This document shows, in pieces, positions 50,249 to 59,542 of a stretch of DNA of 64,000 nucleotides. Both the position numbers and the translations under genes were made by a program. Origin of the DNA: Candidatus Cohnella colombiensis (GTDB lineage Bacteria > Bacillota > Bacilli > Paenibacillales > Paenibacillaceae); contig CP119317.1 in assembly GCA_029203125.1 (NCBI GenBank), positions 3,968,001-4,032,000 on the forward strand, in the 5' to 3' direction. How positions within the stretch are numbered: position 1 is the first letter of the stretch; every line of letters starts with the position of its first letter. The notes below the pieces were generated by a model. That model did not search any database and had not been told where the DNA came from. It saw nothing but the letters and a program-made list of their open reading frames with translations.

Positions 50249-50668
50249 TTATCGTAATAATACATAGAAGAAATTCAATGATAACCAGATACAAAGGGGT
50301 GAAAACAGCTTAGTGTCATACTTGGCGAAGAGTGTGCCTTTAACGCGCTTGAATAGTCCGAGATAGTTGAAGTCGCCAATGCTGCGAATACCGAACACAA
50401 TAGCACAGATCCAGCAACCAATTCGCACATACGGCTGTAATTCCTCAAGTGACAATAAGTCACTTTGAATCATAATGAGCAATGCAGCGCCGAACAAAAG
50501 AAATGCAACAACGAAGGTGACGAATGACCCTGGAGCAATGGTTGGCTGCTGGGATGTTGTTGTAGGGATGGTGTAGTGCATCGCCCATCTTCCTCCACAT
50601 GCCCAGTAGAAATGTAAGCACCCAATCAACAGCAAAATACACGCGGTAATGATGGCTGGGGCGTTCAT
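50249..50668 (-). CDS. DUF3995 membrane protein
   Basis: 139 residues from ATG 50668 (GAGGAGGTG five nt upstream; TTG/ATG codons further up are in frame but lack a ribosome site). Four membrane segments with the family's HFYWACGGRWAM near the start, PGSFVTFVVAFLLFGAALL, and IRSIGDFNYLGLFKRVKGTLFAKYDT near the end. Function unknown. It reads toward cluster D. Confidence 0.88.
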   Translation of the reverse strand: MNAPAIITACILLLIGCLHFYWACGGRWAMHYTIPTTTSQQPTIAPGSFVTFVVAFLLFGAALLIMIQSDLLSLEELQPYVRIGCWICAIVFGIRSIGDFNYLGLFKRVKGTLFAKYDTKLFSPLCIWLSLNFFYVLLR

Positions 50669-50762
50669 CGCGCACCTCCTCAAAAGGATCGACACCGGCT
50701 GTTACGCATCAATGCTTTTCAATTCCAGTATGGATATATTTAGTTAAAATGTAAATGTCAGA

Positions 50763-52613
50763 TTAGTGAAATTTCATTCGAATCCGCTCAATTGCATCTC
50801 TCGTGACAGCTTCGCCTGCAGCAATGCAAAATGGCGCGTCCTTGAAGCTAATCTGATTAAAACCAAGCTCCGGCCGAAGGATGACATCCGCCAGTTGCAG
50901 TTCTTCTTTGACCATCTTCGCACTCATCATATCAATGGTATTGGATAGTGAATCGACAAAATTTTTGGCAGCACCTTTGTTGAAAGATTCCGCACACACA
51001 TTCACGGCAATCACAATGTCTGCTCCCATACTTTTTACGAGTGCAGCGGGAACGGGATGAACGACCGCGCCATCGGAAAGATGCTTTTCTTGGTGATGTA
51101 CCGGACGCATAATTGCAGGAATCGCTGTACTTGCGGTGATTGCATGAGCAAGCGAGCCACTTCGCATAATATGGGCTTCGCCTGTCAAAGTGTCGGAGGC
51201 TACTGCTGCAAAAGGAATCGGCAAGCTCTCAATCTGCCTTTTGCCTAGATGCTGCTCAATAAATCCGATCATTGGAGTGTTATGAACGAATGAGCGCTTC
51301 GGAAAAGTGAGACGGACCAGATGCCCCCAGCGAATCGTGGACAGCACTCGAGTACAATCTGCAACGGACATTCCTGCAGCATAGGCCCCTCCGACGAGTG
51401 AGCCGGCACTCGTGCCAGCAATCATGTCAATCGGGATTCCCTCTTCCTCTAACACATTAAGGACACCCAGGTGAGCCATTCCTCGCGCAGAGCCACTACC
51501 TAACGCTAAACCGATCTTAGGACGTTCACCCGGCTTGCGAGCTCGCCCAAAGCGCAAATGATTGCTATGGATGGTGCGACCTTCACTAAGAATGTAGGCT
51601 TCTTTCACAACAGACTCTAGTTCTTCAACGTTGTTCGTTAAATAAGGAAAGAGACTAAGCATACGTAGGGCATCTGAGGAGATAGCATCATCTACATACG
51701 CAACGCCTTCCTTGCTCAAGAAGGATTTGGCCAGCAGAGGAATGTCTTCATTTCTCTCTCGTAGTGGAGGAACATAAAGTGTTGCAACGTTGCTAATACC
51801 TAGTCGCTGCGCTGTGGTAAAAATAATTCGTGTCTGCTGCTCGTTGTCGATTAACCCCTGCAACACGGAGTGAGGGAGTTGTTCAGCTCGTTCAATGATA
51901 ATTGTGCCGCCTTTAGCTGCGCGCACCTTCGTGTCCCAATTCAGTAGGTCAAAGTCCTCGCTATGAATAGTAAGGATCGGATACAAACCATTGGTTGCTG
52001 AATAATGAAGCTTTCTGGCGATATTGTTTTTACCTGTGCCCCCCTCACCGACAATGATTACGTGCTCCTCACTCATCGAAAGACGATCAATTTCGATGAA
52101 CAGCTCTTTCATGGCGGGACTATTGCCGATAAGCTCGCCATAGCGTTCTTGCGACTCGGATTCCTGCTGCTTCATCAGCAAATGCGTTTTTGTATGCTCT
52201 TCTAGTACGCGCTGATTGGAATTCTGGATCCGTTTGATCATCGCTTCAATCATTTGCTTGCGGAAGTCTGTGTTCTTATCCATTAATAGCAGCATTCCTG
52301 TTCGAGAGACAACTAGTGAATGCACTTCGTCTACTGCTTCTACATGGGCGCTTATAGGGTCGCCAGTTAAGCAAGACATCTCCCCGAAGAAATGCCCTCG
52401 CTCTAGCAGAGCTAGCTCGACTTTACTCTCTTGTTCAATGAATACCCGAACTTGTCCTGATAATATAATATGTACATTTTGACTGACCTCTCCATGCTTT
52501 AAGATCAGTTTATTTGCTTCATAGTGTTGTTCCACGATTTCGGGGTTCAACAGCTCCCAATCATCAGCAGAGAGTTGTTCCATCAAGGGGTAGGATGTAT
52601 CATAATACAGCAA
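50763..52613 (-). CDS. cNMP-binding / sigma-54-type AAA / patatin triple-fusion phospholipase
   Basis: 616 residues from TTG 52613 (AGGAGG eight nt upstream). Residues 12-130: cyclic-nucleotide-binding domain (HIILSGQVRVFIE, GHFFGEMSCLTGDP). Residues 158-356: fold of a sigma-54 activator AAA module with Walker A GEGGTGKN (Lys195) and VPPLRERNEDIPLLAKSFL. It lacks the GAFTGA loop, and the Walker B GGTLFLDE is GGTIIIER, so it should not drive sigma-54 polymerase. Residues 365-610: patatin phospholipase with GSGSARGMAHLG oxyanion loop, Ser402 in GTSAGS and Asp514 in SDGA, all intact. Probably a signal-gated lipid acyl hydrolase on the cytoplasmic side of the membrane. It stands alone. Confidence 0.9.
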   Translation of the reverse strand: MLYYDTSYPLMEQLSADDWELLNPEIVEQHYEANKLILKHGEVSQNVHIILSGQVRVFIEQESKVELALLERGHFFGEMSCLTGDPISAHVEAVDEVHSLVVSRTGMLLLMDKNTDFRKQMIEAMIKRIQNSNQRVLEEHTKTHLLMKQQESESQERYGELIGNSPAMKELFIEIDRLSMSEEHVIIVGEGGTGKNNIARKLHYSATNGLYPILTIHSEDFDLLNWDTKVRAAKGGTIIIERAEQLPHSVLQGLIDNEQQTRIIFTTAQRLGISNVATLYVPPLRERNEDIPLLAKSFLSKEGVAYVDDAISSDALRMLSLFPYLTNNVEELESVVKEAYILSEGRTIHSNHLRFGRARKPGERPKIGLALGSGSARGMAHLGVLNVLEEEGIPIDMIAGTSAGSLVGGAYAAGMSVADCTRVLSTIRWGHLVRLTFPKRSFVHNTPMIGFIEQHLGKRQIESLPIPFAAVASDTLTGEAHIMRSGSLAHAITASTAIPAIMRPVHHQEKHLSDGAVVHPVPAALVKSMGADIVIAVNVCAESFNKGAAKNFVDSLSNTIDMMSAKMVKEELQLADVILRPELGFNQISFKDAPFCIAAGEAVTRDAIERIRMKFH

Positions 52614-52807
52614 TGGATTGTCCTCCTATGTCTGTGTGTGATGGTATTTTATACTATATATTGCATCATATTAGCATGTTATCCGAGATTATTCAGTCCA
52701 TAAATTAGCAATGATAATATAAATTGGTTTATTCCATAAAGAATAAAACTGTTTGGTGATCTACAGAGTCTAATAGTTAGATGATTTGCAATCGGGGGAG
52801 GACGGTC

Positions 52808-53338
52808 GTGAGTAATGAAGAGTTGATCAGGGCTGCTAGACAAGGCGATGACGAGGCATTTTACAGTCTCATGGTTCATCATAGAGAGCAACTGTACCGC
52901 ATAGCATTTTCCTATTTGAAAAATGAGGCGGATGCACTTGAAGCGATTCAAGAGGTGACGTTTCGCGCATATGTGCAGCTGGGTAAGCTGAAGGAGCCAT
53001 CCTATTTTAGCAGCTGGCTGATTCGAATATTGCTTAACTATTGTGCGGACGAGATTAAGAAGCTAGCACGTAGAAAAGAAGAGCACCAACACCCTCGGGA
53101 ATCTCCTGTGGAAAGTCAAGAACACGCCCTGCTAGAACGAATGCAGCTCGAATTTGCAGTCGATCAGCTAGATCCACATTATCAGACTGTTATTCAGTTG
53201 AAATATTATCACGATCTGACGATCACTGAGATCGCAAAAACGTTGCAAAAGCCTGAAGGTACGATAAAGACTTGGCTGCACAAAGCTTTGAGCGGATTGC
53301 GTCTGCATATGAAGAAAGGGGGCGAGCTAGATGGATGA
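52808..53338 (+). CDS. ECF RNA polymerase sigma factor
   Basis: 176 residues from GTG 52808 (GGGGGAGGA five nt upstream). Region 2 (DDEAFYSLMVHHREQLYRIAFSYLKNEADALEAIQEVTFRAYVQLGKL), then region 4 (LDPHYQTVIQLKYYHDLTITEIAKTLQKPEGTIKTWLHKALSGLR). It overlaps the downstream DUF4179 anti-sigma gene by 8 bp, the standard SigV/SigI-like pairing of bacilli. It should respond to envelope stress through release from that partner. Confidence 0.95.
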   Translation: MSNEELIRAARQGDDEAFYSLMVHHREQLYRIAFSYLKNEADALEAIQEVTFRAYVQLGKLKEPSYFSSWLIRILLNYCADEIKKLARRKEEHQHPRESPVESQEHALLERMQLEFAVDQLDPHYQTVIQLKYYHDLTITEIAKTLQKPEGTIKTWLHKALSGLRLHMKKGGELDG

Positions 53339-54683
53339 GAGGCATGAACACGGACAAGAAAATCAACCGCATGAATGGCCACAACTAGAGGCGATGAGAG
53401 AGCATTTGGGAAATCTCCCTTTCCCTCAAGGCATAGATGAAGCAATTCGACAAGGGATGTCGCGTGCCAAGCAACGGAGAAGAAGACGCAAACTTGTGCG
53501 ATTATGTGCGTATTCTGCATGTACACTGCTGATCGTAATCGTGCTGTCCGTTCGATTTTCTCCTGCTGTTGCGGCATTCGTGAAGGAAATTCCGGTGTTA
53601 GGCTCCATAGTCGAACTGATTCAATATGATAAGGGACTTCAGCTCGCTCTCGAAAATGATTTCATGCAAAAGGTCAGTTTATACGAGGATATTGACGGCA
53701 TTAAGGTGACGATCGATGGGGTTGTTGCGGATGAATCGCGGGTTATGATTTTCTATACACTGACCAATATGGACGGACGAAAGGGTGCTGTCTACCTGGA
53801 CGAAGCGAAAATCGTGAACAGTGGAGACATACAGTATGGACTTTCCTACGGAAATTCAGGATTTGATGAAGTGTGGGAACTTAAACAGGGGAGTATTGAC
53901 ATGAACCTGCAGGAGGGCACGCAGCTTCCTAACCATCTGGAGCTAGAGATGAAGTTAAGTCCATACGACAAATCAGTGAAGCAGGGAGATGCCGTCTACC
54001 ACTTCAACATTCCAATTGATAAAGAGAAGTTCGAGGGAATGTATGAGACAATTGCGATTAATAAGACAGTTACAGTAGAAGGTCAACACATAACGTTCGG
54101 TGAGATGACCGTCTACCCAACAAGAATCGGAATCGAAGTAGAGTATGATGCAGCGAATACGAAGAAGCTGTTTTACTTTGATGATATTCGATTAGTAGAT
54201 GAAAAGGGTGAAGCTTTCGGTACGATCATGAATGGAGTTTCAGCGAGTCAAATTGACGAGAATCGGACGATTCTTTACTTCCAGAGCAACTACTTTCTGA
54301 AGCCTAAAGAGCTCTATTTGCGGGCGCGTAGCATAAGGGCGTTGGATAAAAGCAAGCTTGAGGTTCGCGTTGATCTAGACGAGATGAAGTTGCTTTCTAG
54401 ACCGGACTCGTTGTTGAGCTTAGAATCCACATCGAAGCGGGAGCTTTGGAACGAGAGAGGGTTAATTTTCAACCTACGCAATGATGAGATGCGTTCCTAC
54501 AATCTATTCAAAAACAGCTATACGGACGCAACAGGCCAAACGTTTGAATCTAATCGTTCGGAGAGCTCGAACGAATATTATCAATATTTTATTGAGAAAG
54601 TCGAACAACAAAGCCCAATCACGTTAACGATTGAAGACTACCCTGCTCGGATCTATGGAGACGTTAACATTCAAATTCGTTGA
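53331..54683 (+). CDS. DUF4179 membrane anti-sigma factor
   Basis: 450 residues from ATG 53331. A short cytoplasmic part (about residues 1-60, rich in Arg/Lys: RAKQRRRRRKLVRL) that would bind the sigma factor, one membrane helix (about 63-83), then the extracellular DUF4179 domain (FSPAVAAFVKEIPVLGSIVELIQYDKG, IKVTIDGVVADESRVMIFYTLTN) and a long beta-rich DUF5643-like C-terminal region. It is co-translated with the ECF sigma gene. The signal is unknown. Confidence 0.92.
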   Translation: MDERHEHGQENQPHEWPQLEAMREHLGNLPFPQGIDEAIRQGMSRAKQRRRRRKLVRLCAYSACTLLIVIVLSVRFSPAVAAFVKEIPVLGSIVELIQYDKGLQLALENDFMQKVSLYEDIDGIKVTIDGVVADESRVMIFYTLTNMDGRKGAVYLDEAKIVNSGDIQYGLSYGNSGFDEVWELKQGSIDMNLQEGTQLPNHLELEMKLSPYDKSVKQGDAVYHFNIPIDKEKFEGMYETIAINKTVTVEGQHITFGEMTVYPTRIGIEVEYDAANTKKLFYFDDIRLVDEKGEAFGTIMNGVSASQIDENRTILYFQSNYFLKPKELYLRARSIRALDKSKLEVRVDLDEMKLLSRPDSLLSLESTSKRELWNERGLIFNLRNDEMRSYNLFKNSYTDATGQTFESNRSESSNEYYQYFIEKVEQQSPITLTIEDYPARIYGDVNIQIR

Positions 54684-54730
54684 AAAAAGCCTGATCCCCG
54701 TATAAACACGGTCGAGATCAGGCTTTTTTT
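54682..54730. terminator. Bidirectional terminator between anti-sigma and uracil permease genes
   Basis: AAAAAAGCCTGATC pairs with GATCAGGCTTTTTT around an inner CCG/CGG stem, with A and T runs on opposite sides, serving both convergent genes. Confidence 0.9.
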
Positions 54731-54737
54731 GTACAAT

Positions 54738-56036
54738 CTAGTGCCCTTGTTCCTCATTGTCGTTCGAGATGCGAGAGATTTCGAAGAGCTTGAAGAGTAG
54801 GCTGAATACGATGGCAACGACAGTTGCAAGCGCCATACCAGAGAGGGAGAAGCTGCCTGCTTTAATTTCTACACCGCTAAGACCCGTTACAAGTACAACG
54901 ATTGTGAGGTACAGATTCGTAGGTTTACTATAATCGACTTTGGATTCGACGAGCATCCGGAAGCCCGATGCTGCGATGACTCCGAATAGCAATAGCGATA
55001 CGCCACCCATAACTGGTTGCGGGATATTCGCAATTAGCGTGGAGAACTTTCCAAGGAATGAAAGCACGATGGCAATTACTGCAGCGCCAGCGATAACGAA
55101 TGTGGAGTAAACGCGTGTGATCGCGAGAACACCGATATTCTCACCATATGTAGTGTTTGGAGTTGAACCTACGAAGCCGGAAATCATCGTCGATATCCCG
55201 TTGCCGAGCATCGAACGGTGAAGTCCTGGTTCTTTGGATAAATCCTTTTCGACAATGTTGCCAGTGACGATGAGGTGTCCGATATGCTCAGCGACTACGA
55301 CTAACGCAGCAGGTAAAATTGTAAGGATCGCCGCGAGCTCGAATGTCGGAGTAGTGAAGGTCGGAAGATCAAACCAAGCCGCATCAGACACTTTGTCAAA
55401 CTTAACATATCCCATTAGGTACGCAACGACATAGCCTGTAACGATACCGAATAATATCGGAATTATGCGCATAAATCCGCGTAATAGCACAGAGCCCAAA
55501 ATCGTTACCCCAATGGTAATTATTGAAATCGTGACGAGCTCTGGATCAGGCGTCCAGTCTGCGGCTGCATCAGTAGGCTTAATCCAGCCAGCCATTCTTG
55601 CTGCCACAGGAACAAGCTCTAATCCAATTACGGCTACAATCGCGCCCATCGCTGCAGGTGGGAATACGACGTTAATCCAGCCCGTACCTGCAACATGAAT
55701 AACAAATGCCAGCAAAGTGAAGAGCAAGCCTGCGACGATGAATCCGCCTAACGCTGCGGAATAACCATCACCATGAGTTGAATACTGACCGATTACAGCT
55801 CCAGCGGGTGCGATGAAAGCGAAGCTCGATCCAAGATAAGCGGGGATTTTCCCTTTGCAAATCCATAAGTATAGCAACGTGCCAAACCCGTTCATTAGGA
55901 GACAGATCGCGGGATCTACGCCTAATAGATTGGGAACAAGTACCGTTGAGCCGAACATAGCGAATAGATGTTGGATGCTCAGCATCAAGCTCGATCCGAG
56001 CGGTGGTCTTTCGTGAACGCCAATAACACGCTTCAT
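54738..56036 (-). CDS. uraA: Uracil permease (NCS2 family)
   Basis: 432 residues, about 14 membrane segments, from ATG 56036 (GGAGG eleven nt upstream; the upstream TTG is part of that site). NCS2/UraA signatures: LSIQHLFAMFGSTVLVPNLLG, GSSFAFIAPAGAV, VVVAEHIGHLIVTGNIVEKDL with the substrate-contact Glu, and GLGSTPNTTYGENIGVLAIT-type motif (here GFVGSTPNTTYGENIG). It imports uracil with a cation. No PyrR-type attenuator was found upstream and no pyr genes are adjacent. pyrP is an alternative name. Confidence 0.93.
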   Translation of the reverse strand: MKRVIGVHERPPLGSSLMLSIQHLFAMFGSTVLVPNLLGVDPAICLLMNGFGTLLYLWICKGKIPAYLGSSFAFIAPAGAVIGQYSTHGDGYSAALGGFIVAGLLFTLLAFVIHVAGTGWINVVFPPAAMGAIVAVIGLELVPVAARMAGWIKPTDAAADWTPDPELVTISIITIGVTILGSVLLRGFMRIIPILFGIVTGYVVAYLMGYVKFDKVSDAAWFDLPTFTTPTFELAAILTILPAALVVVAEHIGHLIVTGNIVEKDLSKEPGLHRSMLGNGISTMISGFVGSTPNTTYGENIGVLAITRVYSTFVIAGAAVIAIVLSFLGKFSTLIANIPQPVMGGVSLLLFGVIAASGFRMLVESKVDYSKPTNLYLTIVVLVTGLSGVEIKAGSFSLSGMALATVVAIVFSLLFKLFEISRISNDNEEQGH

Positions 56037-56143
56037 GGGGTTGTATTCCTCCAACTTAGGTATAGGTATGATAATAAATATCCTTGTTGATTCTACCTAG
56101 TACGGGAGGAGGTTGGCAAGTGTTATTCGTAGAATTTTATCGA

Positions 56144-56809
56144 TTATTGTCGAATTTCTGAGTTATAAGGACGCTGAAGGCGTTTATGCTTGCTATTGAT
56201 TAACTCTGCAATGAAAAGGTTAGGCACCCAGCATAGCCATGCAATGACCACAAACGTTTCGTTCGTGTCCATTAATCCTAGCAGTCCAGCAGAAGCGCCT
56301 GTATATAATCGAAGTGAAATGGCCGCACAGGAAAGCGCATAGTTTCGTATCATCCATTTTCCGTGCTCGACGTGATCACGCTTCATCACAACACTATTGA
56401 TGCCGCGATAGAGTGTGTATAACCAGAGAGTCGACAGCATTGCAAAGCCAAGGTGTGCACTCCAGCCTCCATTCGAGTAAAAGGCAAGGTATAATCCGGT
56501 TATGCCCCCGATGACAATGAATGCGGAGTAAAAGTAGCCAATCATGCGGTGGATATTCGGGAAACGATGGCGTATTTTTTTAACAAACTGTAACCAACCG
56601 ATAATAAGCGCAAGTCCAGCTGAAATGGCATGCGCACACAGCACGGAATACCATAGCGCAGGAAGAGTCCCCTTTTCTGTCGTGAATGGTTGCTCTCGCA
56701 AGCGATCTGGCGATCCGTATAATATTAATGCATACATTCCAATCGCTACGGCAAGGAAAGCCAATATTCCAAATGTCCACATACGTACGCTGCTCGATCT
56801 TACTCTCAT
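56144..56809 (-). CDS. DUF2306 membrane protein
   Basis: 221 residues from ATG 56809 (GGCGGGTG upstream). Seven membrane segments. His residues occur in CAHAISAGLALI, FPNIHRMIGYFYS, WSAHLGFAM and DHVEHGKWMIRNY, a pattern typical of DUF2306 and reminiscent of haem-binding or cytochrome-b-like proteins, though no cofactor is proven. It is monocistronic. Confidence 0.87.
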   Translation of the reverse strand: MRVRSSSVRMWTFGILAFLAVAIGMYALILYGSPDRLREQPFTTEKGTLPALWYSVLCAHAISAGLALIIGWLQFVKKIRHRFPNIHRMIGYFYSAFIVIGGITGLYLAFYSNGGWSAHLGFAMLSTLWLYTLYRGINSVVMKRDHVEHGKWMIRNYALSCAAISLRLYTGASAGLLGLMDTNETFVVIAWLCWVPNLFIAELINSKHKRLQRPYNSEIRQ

Positions 56810-57056
56810 ATTTAACACCCGCCATAATTTGTTTTATCTGCTAAATAAAAATTAACATCAAGCGAAGATGGCAACAACAGTCGTATGGCGGAGCCAATCC
56901 CCGTCGGAGGTAGGATATGTGAATTAGATTTTCCACCGCAAATATGTGATCTTACATATAATAGAGTTGAGAATGTGTGATAGTGTGAGATGAAATCAAA
57001 ACTTATAACTTAAATTTGACGAAACGTAATTTATATATTATAAATAGGAGGTACAT

Positions 57057-57851
57057 ATGATTTCTTTTGAAAAACAAATTTTGTTCCTGCTGACTCGTGT
57101 TCCATCCATCTCGATTCAGCAGTTCATCGAAATTTATACCGCTCGCGGCTATACGCAGCAATCGATTCGCAACGCAGTCTCTCGTCTAAAGAAGCTCGGT
57201 TATATAGAGGCGAAGGAACGATCGCGCTATTCGATTACAGATCATGGACAGCGCACATTATCTGCGGTTGCGAACAAAGGCTATTATCACTATAGCAATC
57301 AGTGGGACGGAGAATGGCAGCTGGTCACCTTCGAAATTCCAGATGTAGATCGAGCTAAACGGTATCAGCTTCGCAATCAATTAACGAACTTAGGATTTGC
57401 GCCGTTGCATAAGAACACATACATTTCCCCATGGAACTATGTAGATGAAGTTAATCGATTAGCTGAACAGCTTGAGCTACAGTCGCATGTGACGCAGATG
57501 AAGGGACAGCTGCAGCATTTTGAGATGACACGTGAACGGGCGGCCTCGATGTGGAATTTGGATGAGGTGCGCTCATCACAGGACGAAGTATGGGTATGGT
57601 TTGAGAATGAATATTTCCCGACTATTAACCGTTTGAAGGAACAAAAAGACGCATTACAGATATTCATAAAATATTTGGAGTTAGGTGAACGTATGGGGGG
57701 GCTAGCGATTCTTGATCCGATGCTGCCCGAACCGTTTCTTCCGATAGGCTGGAGAGGCTCTGAGCTTATGAGCTCCCTATACGAACAATTCGCTTCCCTA
57801 CATCACGATGTGCCAGAAGATGCTTTTTACTATGCATTTATGAAAGGCTAG
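57057..57851 (+). CDS. PaaX-family transcriptional regulator
   Basis: 264 residues from ATG 57057 (AGGAGG five nt upstream). N-terminal winged helix (SIQQFIEIYTARGYTQQSIRNAVSRLKKLGYIEAKERSRYSIT), then the PaaX central domain (WDGEWQLVTFEIPDVDRAKRYQLRNQLTNLGFAPLHKNTYISPWN, a Cas2-like ferredoxin fold) and a C-terminal domain (WFENEYFPTINRLKEQKDALQIFIKYLELGERMGGLAILDPMLPEPFLPIGWRG). PaaX represses phenylacetate degradation by sensing phenylacetyl-CoA, but no paa genes are nearby, so ligand and targets are open. Confidence 0.88.
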   Translation: MISFEKQILFLLTRVPSISIQQFIEIYTARGYTQQSIRNAVSRLKKLGYIEAKERSRYSITDHGQRTLSAVANKGYYHYSNQWDGEWQLVTFEIPDVDRAKRYQLRNQLTNLGFAPLHKNTYISPWNYVDEVNRLAEQLELQSHVTQMKGQLQHFEMTRERAASMWNLDEVRSSQDEVWVWFENEYFPTINRLKEQKDALQIFIKYLELGERMGGLAILDPMLPEPFLPIGWRGSELMSSLYEQFASLHHDVPEDAFYYAFMKG

Positions 57852-57876
57852 TTCGATTTGAAAGGGGGTGAATACA

Positions 57877-58503
57877 ATGAAAATAAAGGACAAAAATCTA
57901 GTCAAGGGTAACATGACGTTATCTTTGATGCTCATTTTTGCTTTTGTGCTCACCCTCGTAGGTTGTTCTGGAAAGTCTAATGAATCGGATGAAACAGAAA
58001 CGGCTCAAGCACAGCCTGAACCCGCACAAGTGATGCCGTTCCAGCTAACCTCATCGGCTTTCGAGGATGGGGGGCGGATTGATATTAAATATACATACAC
58101 CAACAAAAATTTGAGCGTTCCGCTCGCTTGGGGTACTCCACCAGAAGGAACGAAGTCGCTTGCTCTGTTTATGGTAGATCTCCATCCGGTTGCAGGTAAT
58201 TGGGTACACTGGGTAATCGCCAATATGCCGGCTGATACGAGAGAGCTTTCTGAAGGGGTTTCTAAGACAGAACAAATTCCTCCAGGAAGTTTAGAAATTA
58301 AAAACTCGTTCGGCACAGTTGGATTTGGTGGACCACAACCGCCAGTGGGCTCCGGTGATCATGAATACAAGTTTATTTTGTACGCATTGAATGTAGAGTC
58401 GATTGAATTGATGAATCGTGTATCATACGAACGCTTTCAAGAGATTGTGAAAGACAATGTGATCGCGTCAGTTGAACTTAGCGGTTTTTATGAAAATAAG
58501 TAA
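57877..58503 (+). CDS. YbhB/YbcL-family (PEBP-like) lipoprotein
   Basis: 208 residues from ATG 57877 (AAAGGGGGTG upstream), 25 bp after paaX-like. Lipoprotein signal with lipobox LVGC (LMLIFAFVLTLVGCSG). The phosphatidylethanolamine-binding fold follows: GRIDIKYTYTNKNLSVPLAWGTPPEGTKSLALFMVDLHP, NWVHWVIANMPAD, and GFGGPQPPVGSGDHEYKFILYALN with the ligand-pocket Asp/His residues. Bacterial members are small extracytoplasmic binding proteins of unsettled role. Probably co-transcribed with the PaaX-type regulator. Confidence 0.9.
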   Translation: MKIKDKNLVKGNMTLSLMLIFAFVLTLVGCSGKSNESDETETAQAQPEPAQVMPFQLTSSAFEDGGRIDIKYTYTNKNLSVPLAWGTPPEGTKSLALFMVDLHPVAGNWVHWVIANMPADTRELSEGVSKTEQIPPGSLEIKNSFGTVGFGGPQPPVGSGDHEYKFILYALNVESIELMNRVSYERFQEIVKDNVIASVELSGFYENK

Positions 58504-58597
58504 GTAGAAAGACTGAAATCAACTTTGCTTGTCTGCTCTTGAAAGCGGTATAATAAGTATAGGAAACGATTTTACAACATAAGAGAGGAGCTTTCCT

Positions 58598-59032
58598 ATG
58601 CTGTACTCTAACATTGTAGTCGCATTCGATGGATCCAAAGCAGCAAGTAAGGCGCTAGACAAAGCAGTTGAACTAGTTAAGTTACTTCCAGATACCAAGC
58701 TGACAGTTGTGCATAGCTATGATTTTCCAAGGTTGTACATCGCGGATGGCTTTGTATCAGCGCCTGTAAGTGTGAACCAGGACTATTATGAATTGGCGGA
58801 AAAGACGTTAGAAGATGCGAAATCCCGACTAGTAGAAGCCGGAGTGAAGGCTGAGGTTGTACTATTGCGCGGTGGAGCTGCTGAAGTTATTCTCGATTAC
58901 GTGAAGAAAAATGGTTCTGATCTGATTGTAGTTGGTAGCCGTGGATTGGGCGGGATTCGTGAATTTGTGCTCGGTAGTGTGAGCCATAACATTGTGCAAC
59001 ATGCAACGATTCCGGTTCTCGTAGTGAAATAG
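58598..59032 (+). CDS. Universal stress protein (UspA family)
   Basis: 144 residues from ATG 58598 (GAGAGGAG upstream). Usp fold: NIVVAFDGSKAASKALDKAVELVK at the start, then the ATP-binding G-x2-G-x9-G-S motif in VVGSRGLGGIREFVLGSVSHNIVQHATIPVLVV, so it is an ATP-binding member. Single-domain cytosolic dimer involved in stress survival. A strong terminator follows at 59072. Confidence 0.94.
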   Translation: MLYSNIVVAFDGSKAASKALDKAVELVKLLPDTKLTVVHSYDFPRLYIADGFVSAPVSVNQDYYELAEKTLEDAKSRLVEAGVKAEVVLLRGGAAEVILDYVKKNGSDLIVVGSRGLGGIREFVLGSVSHNIVQHATIPVLVVK

Positions 59033-59071
59033 CTCTGCGGAATATGTGAGTACGATAAACAACATTAATGT

Positions 59072-59109
59072 AAAACTGGTGTCTGTACTGTACGGGTGCC
59101 AGTTTTTTT
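59072..59109 (+). terminator. Terminator of usp gene
   Basis: AAAACTGG pairs with CCAGTTTT, with inner GTACTGTAC self-complementarity, followed by TTTTTTG. Confidence 0.85.
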
Positions 59110-59220
59110 GTTGAATTTAGGCTTGAAATGCGCTTAAAGGTTATTCTCCTTATAAGGACCAAGCTTTACCTAATAAATAGTAGTGTACTCGAATATAATC
59201 AGAGCATAGGAGGCGTTAAA

Positions 59221-59541
59221 ATGTTAGTCGTTACAACAGAAAATATTGCAGGGCATCGCATCGATCGTGTAATAGGGCAAACATTTGGTGTAGTTGTAAG
59301 AAGCCGAGGTTTAGGAGGCAATATTACCGCATCTATTCGTAGCATCTTTGGTGGTGAGATTAAGGAATATACGGAAATGATTGAGGATGCGCGCAAGCAA
59401 GCGATCGATCGGATGATACAGAACGCACATGCGATGGGCGCGAATGCAATTGTCATGATGCGCTTCGATTCAGGAGAGATCGGCCAGACAATGTCAGAGA
59501 TCGTCGCATACGGAACAGCAGTTGTGATTGTGAGGGAATAG
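59221..59541 (+). CDS. YbjQ/UPF0145 family protein
   Basis: 106 residues from ATG 59221 (TAGGAGGCG seven nt upstream). The whole protein fits UPF0145: TTENIAGHRIDRVIGQTFGVVVRSRGLGGNITASIRSIFGGEIKEYTEMIEDAR, then AMGANAIVMMRFDS and ivaYGTAVVI. These proteins form pentameric rings with possible heavy-metal or small-molecule binding; function unproven. It is followed one base later by a small membrane protein gene. Confidence 0.94.
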   Translation: MLVVTTENIAGHRIDRVIGQTFGVVVRSRGLGGNITASIRSIFGGEIKEYTEMIEDARKQAIDRMIQNAHAMGANAIVMMRFDSGEIGQTMSEIVAYGTAVVIVRE

Positions 59542-59542
59542 G

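Noticed and set aside
50763..52613. Sigma-54 transcription activator
   Set aside because: The GAFTGA loop, Walker B acids and C-terminal Fis-type HTH are absent; the C-terminus is a patatin.
57057..57851. Cas2-related defence protein
   Set aside because: The Cas2-like middle domain is normal in PaaX regulators and there is no CRISPR context.
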